The translations under genes and the position numbers were made by a program. From Bacillus sp. FJAT-25509 (GTDB lineage: Bacteria > Bacillota > Bacilli > Bacillales > Bacillaceae_G): 64,000 nt of DNA. The stretch is from assembly GCF_001420605.1 (NCBI RefSeq), contig NZ_LJIZ01000032.1, positions 1 through 64,000 of the forward strand, in the 5' to 3' direction. Position 1 is the stretch's first letter. Each line of letters opens with the position of its first letter. The notes under the pieces were generated by a model that was not told where the DNA came from, did no database searches, and saw only the letters and a list, made by a program, of their open reading frames with translations. Below are positions 62,481 through 64,000 of the stretch, piece after piece.

Positions 62481-63425
62481 TTAGTCTTTTATTCTAACTT
62501 TAGGTAGTATTTTATTTAATTCTACTATTGATTTTGTATCCCAAGTACTTTCATCGTTTGGATCGTACTTCTCCAAAAATGCGATAACCTCACGTGTTAT
62601 CGGAGTTGGAGTTGAAGCTCCAGACGTAACGGCTACAGTCTTAACGCCCTCTAACCATTTTAACTGAAGTTCTGTAATATCTGAAATACGAAATGCTTTT
62701 GTTCCTGCAATTTCATGTGAAACTTGTGCAAGTCTATTTGAGTTGTTACTCATCGGGTCACCTACGACAATTGTTAAATCGGCTTGACTTGCTTGATCAG
62801 CAATCGCTTCTTGACGTACTTGAGTTGCCATACAAATTTCTTTATGAACATGAGCAGTCGGATATTTTTTAATTGCGTATTGAATTAATTCTACTACGTC
62901 CCATTGGCTCATAGTTGTTTGATTTGTAATGATAATTTTATCAGTAGGAATATCTAAAGCATCAATATCAGATTTATTTTGAATTAAGTGAACAATCGAA
63001 GGAGCGATTCCAACTGCGCCTTCTGGTTCCGGATGTCCTTTTTTACCAATATAAATAAAGTGATAGCCTTCAGCCATTCGTTCTTTAATTAAATCATGTG
63101 TTTTAGTTACATCTGGACATGTTGCATCAATCGTCGTAAGTCCTTTTTTGATTGCTTTTGATTTTACTTCTGGAGAAACTCCATGGGCGGTGAAAATAAC
63201 AGTACCCTTTTCAATCTTATCTAAAATATCTAATCTGCTTGGACCATCTAAAGTAATGATTCCTTCTTCTTCAAATGCGTCTGTAACATGTTTATTATGA
63301 ACAATCATACCAAGTATGTAGATTGGTCTTGGTAATGATGGATCTTTAGCTGCATTTCTAGCAATGACCATTGCATCTACAACTCCATAGCAATAGCCTC
63401 GTGGGGTAACTTTAATAACTTTCAT
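62481..63425 (-). CDS. ispH: 4-hydroxy-3-methylbut-2-enyl diphosphate reductase
   Basis: This is the last enzyme of the MEP isoprenoid pathway, turning HMBPP into IPP and DMAPP. The 314-residue protein has the three cluster cysteines of the [4Fe-4S] site: C12 (PRGYCYGV), C103 (DATCPDVTK) and C198 (HKEICMATQ). It also has H43 and H81-type substrate contacts ([14 protein letters not shown]) and SNNSNRL. Its AAGGAGGGG ribosome binding site is held in a 15-bp hairpin. Confidence 0.96.
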   Translation of the reverse strand: MKVIKVTPRGYCYGVVDAMVIARNAAKDPSLPRPIYILGMIVHNKHVTDAFEEEGIITLDGPSRLDILDKIEKGTVIFTAHGVSPEVKSKAIKKGLTTIDATCPDVTKTHDLIKERMAEGYHFIYIGKKGHPEPEGAVGIAPSIVHLIQNKSDIDALDIPTDKIIITNQTTMSQWDVVELIQYAIKKYPTAHVHKEICMATQVRQEAIADQASQADLTIVVGDPMSNNSNRLAQVSHEIAGTKAFRISDITELQLKWLEGVKTVAVTSGASTPTPITREVIAFLEKYDPNDESTWDTKSIVELNKILPKVRIKD

Positions 63426-63433
63426 GGAGTAGC

Positions 63434-63477
63434 CCCTCCTTTATAATATTGTTGTCATTTTTTATTATAAAGGAGGG
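63434..63477 (-). promoter_or_regulatory. hairpin that sequesters the ispH ribosome binding site
   Basis: A perfect 15-bp inverted repeat (63434-63448 with 63463-63477) has a 14-base loop. On the minus-strand RNA the 3' arm contains UAUAAAGGAGGG, the Shine-Dalgarno region of ispH, and the 5' arm is its complement. No U tract follows, so it is more likely a translation control element than a terminator. Confidence 0.65.
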
Positions 63478-63506
63478 AGATACTACTATACAAAGAAAAA
63501 GAAAAT

Positions 63507-64000
63507 TTACATAAACAATTTTGGTTTTGGATTTACATTTGATGCAGGTTCTTCAATATTATGAGATGGTTCTACTTCTACTTCTGACTTAACTGGAGCT
63601 TTTTTTCTTCTTTTTGGTTTTGTTTCTTTTATTTGCTCTACATCTATTATTGCATTCGCTTCATTTTTTTTGCTTTTTTTTGTGTCGACCGGATCATCGG
63701 TATTTACTGCTTTAAATATTTTGTAAATTGAAGGGAAATTTTTAATAGCAGGAGCGTATTGTTGAATCATTGGCGTAACTTGTTGAGCAGCTTGAACAGC
63801 TTTTTGCATACCACCGATGACACCTGTAATAGAAGTGTCTCCACCCATTAAACGTGAGAAAAAACCTGGACTGCCATCATCTTCTTTTTCGGGTTTTTGC
63901 CCAGTCATTGGGTATTGATTTTGTGGTCCTTGTTGCTGATAATTACTACCGCCTTGTGCCTGCATTACTGGCTGATTTTGAAAAGGAACAGGTTGTAAAA
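63507..64000 (-). CDS. yqfQ: YqfQ/VrrA-family spore-associated protein, 5' end cut by the window
   Basis: The frame is open from the right edge, and the first in-window ATG at 63965 is probably internal (it is preceded in frame by LQPVPFQNQPV). The visible part is Gln/Pro/Asn-rich at the N-terminus (GGSNYQQQGPQNQYPMTGQK). It then has the conserved SPGFFSRLMGG and a hydrophobic AVQAAQQVTPMIQQYAPAIK-NFPSIYKIFKAV segment, and ends in a Lys/Pro/Glu-rich tail. This is the YqfQ family, called VrrA in B. anthracis, next to ispH as in other Bacillus. Confidence 0.85.
   Translation of the reverse strand, partial: LQPVPFQNQPVMQAQGGSNYQQQGPQNQYPMTGQKPEKEDDGSPGFFSRLMGGDTSITGVIGGMQKAVQAAQQVTPMIQQYAPAIKNFPSIYKIFKAVNTDDPVDTKKSKKNEANAIIDVEQIKETKPKRRKKAPVKSEVEVEPSHNIEEPASNVNPKPKLFM

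Overview
The window looks like chromosomal DNA of an endospore-forming, AT-rich member of the Bacillaceae (Bacillus/Gottfriedia-like; this is inference, since no search could be run). Support comes from a small acid-soluble spore protein gene with a textbook sigma-G promoter (29.1 kb), a CotX-like coat protein, the sporulation-type diadenylate cyclase cdaS, yqfC/yqfD, strong AGGAGG-type ribosome binding sites, and a right-hand third that follows the Bacillus order rpsU-yqeY ... yqfC-yqfD-phoH-pgpH-ybeY-dgkA-cdd-era-yqzL-recO-ccpN-yqfL-dnaG-sigA-cccA-trmK-yqfO-ispH-yqfQ. I saw no rRNA, tRNA, prophage, IS transposase or CRISPR array.

0-43 kb is accessory: many short operons and orphans. It holds a fructokinase/mannose-6-phosphate isomerase pair, an isochorismatase-fold hydrolase, an RCC1-repeat/pentapeptide-repeat pair, an amino-acid racemase, a two-component system with a divergent membrane protein, methionine gamma-lyase, a repeat-bearing XRE regulator, secreted and surface proteins (GH3 glycosidase fused to a DUF4309-like domain, a large propeller/Ig protein, a WxL protein), a toxin-antitoxin-like pair with a frameshifted toxin, catDE-like genes, and a compact fixABCX electron-transfer operon with an extra 59-residue gene at its end. 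SAM-hydrolase, RDD, sterol-desaturase-like, MFS and deoC genes follow.

43-64 kb is the conserved housekeeping block: ribosome (rpsU, ybeY, era), RNA and tRNA modification (trmK), DNA replication and repair (dnaG, recO), transcription (sigA, ccpN), envelope and isoprenoid metabolism (dgkA, ispH), c-di-AMP turnover (pgpH) and cytochrome c550. Compared with B. subtilis order as I remember it, nfeD-floA-yqfB (between yqeY and yqfC), glyQS (between recO and ccpN) and yqxD (before dnaG) are absent here. The yqeY-yqfC gap instead holds a repeat array and an apparently Fnr-controlled membrane protein gene.

The most unusual signal is in the non-coding DNA. (1) Three separate loci (13.2, 30.1 and 44.6 kb) carry arrays of the same AT-rich 20-21-bp repeat (core GCAATTAAA), each downstream of a terminator. 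(2) A 52-bp hairpin unit is repeated six times at 25.5 kb. (3) A GC-richer ~80-130-bp element occurs three times in 3' gene flanks. (4) Five times in the window, near-identical rho-independent terminators flank a gene or repeat as a pair ('twin terminators'), which suggests that intergenic cargo is gained by duplication or recombination at terminators.
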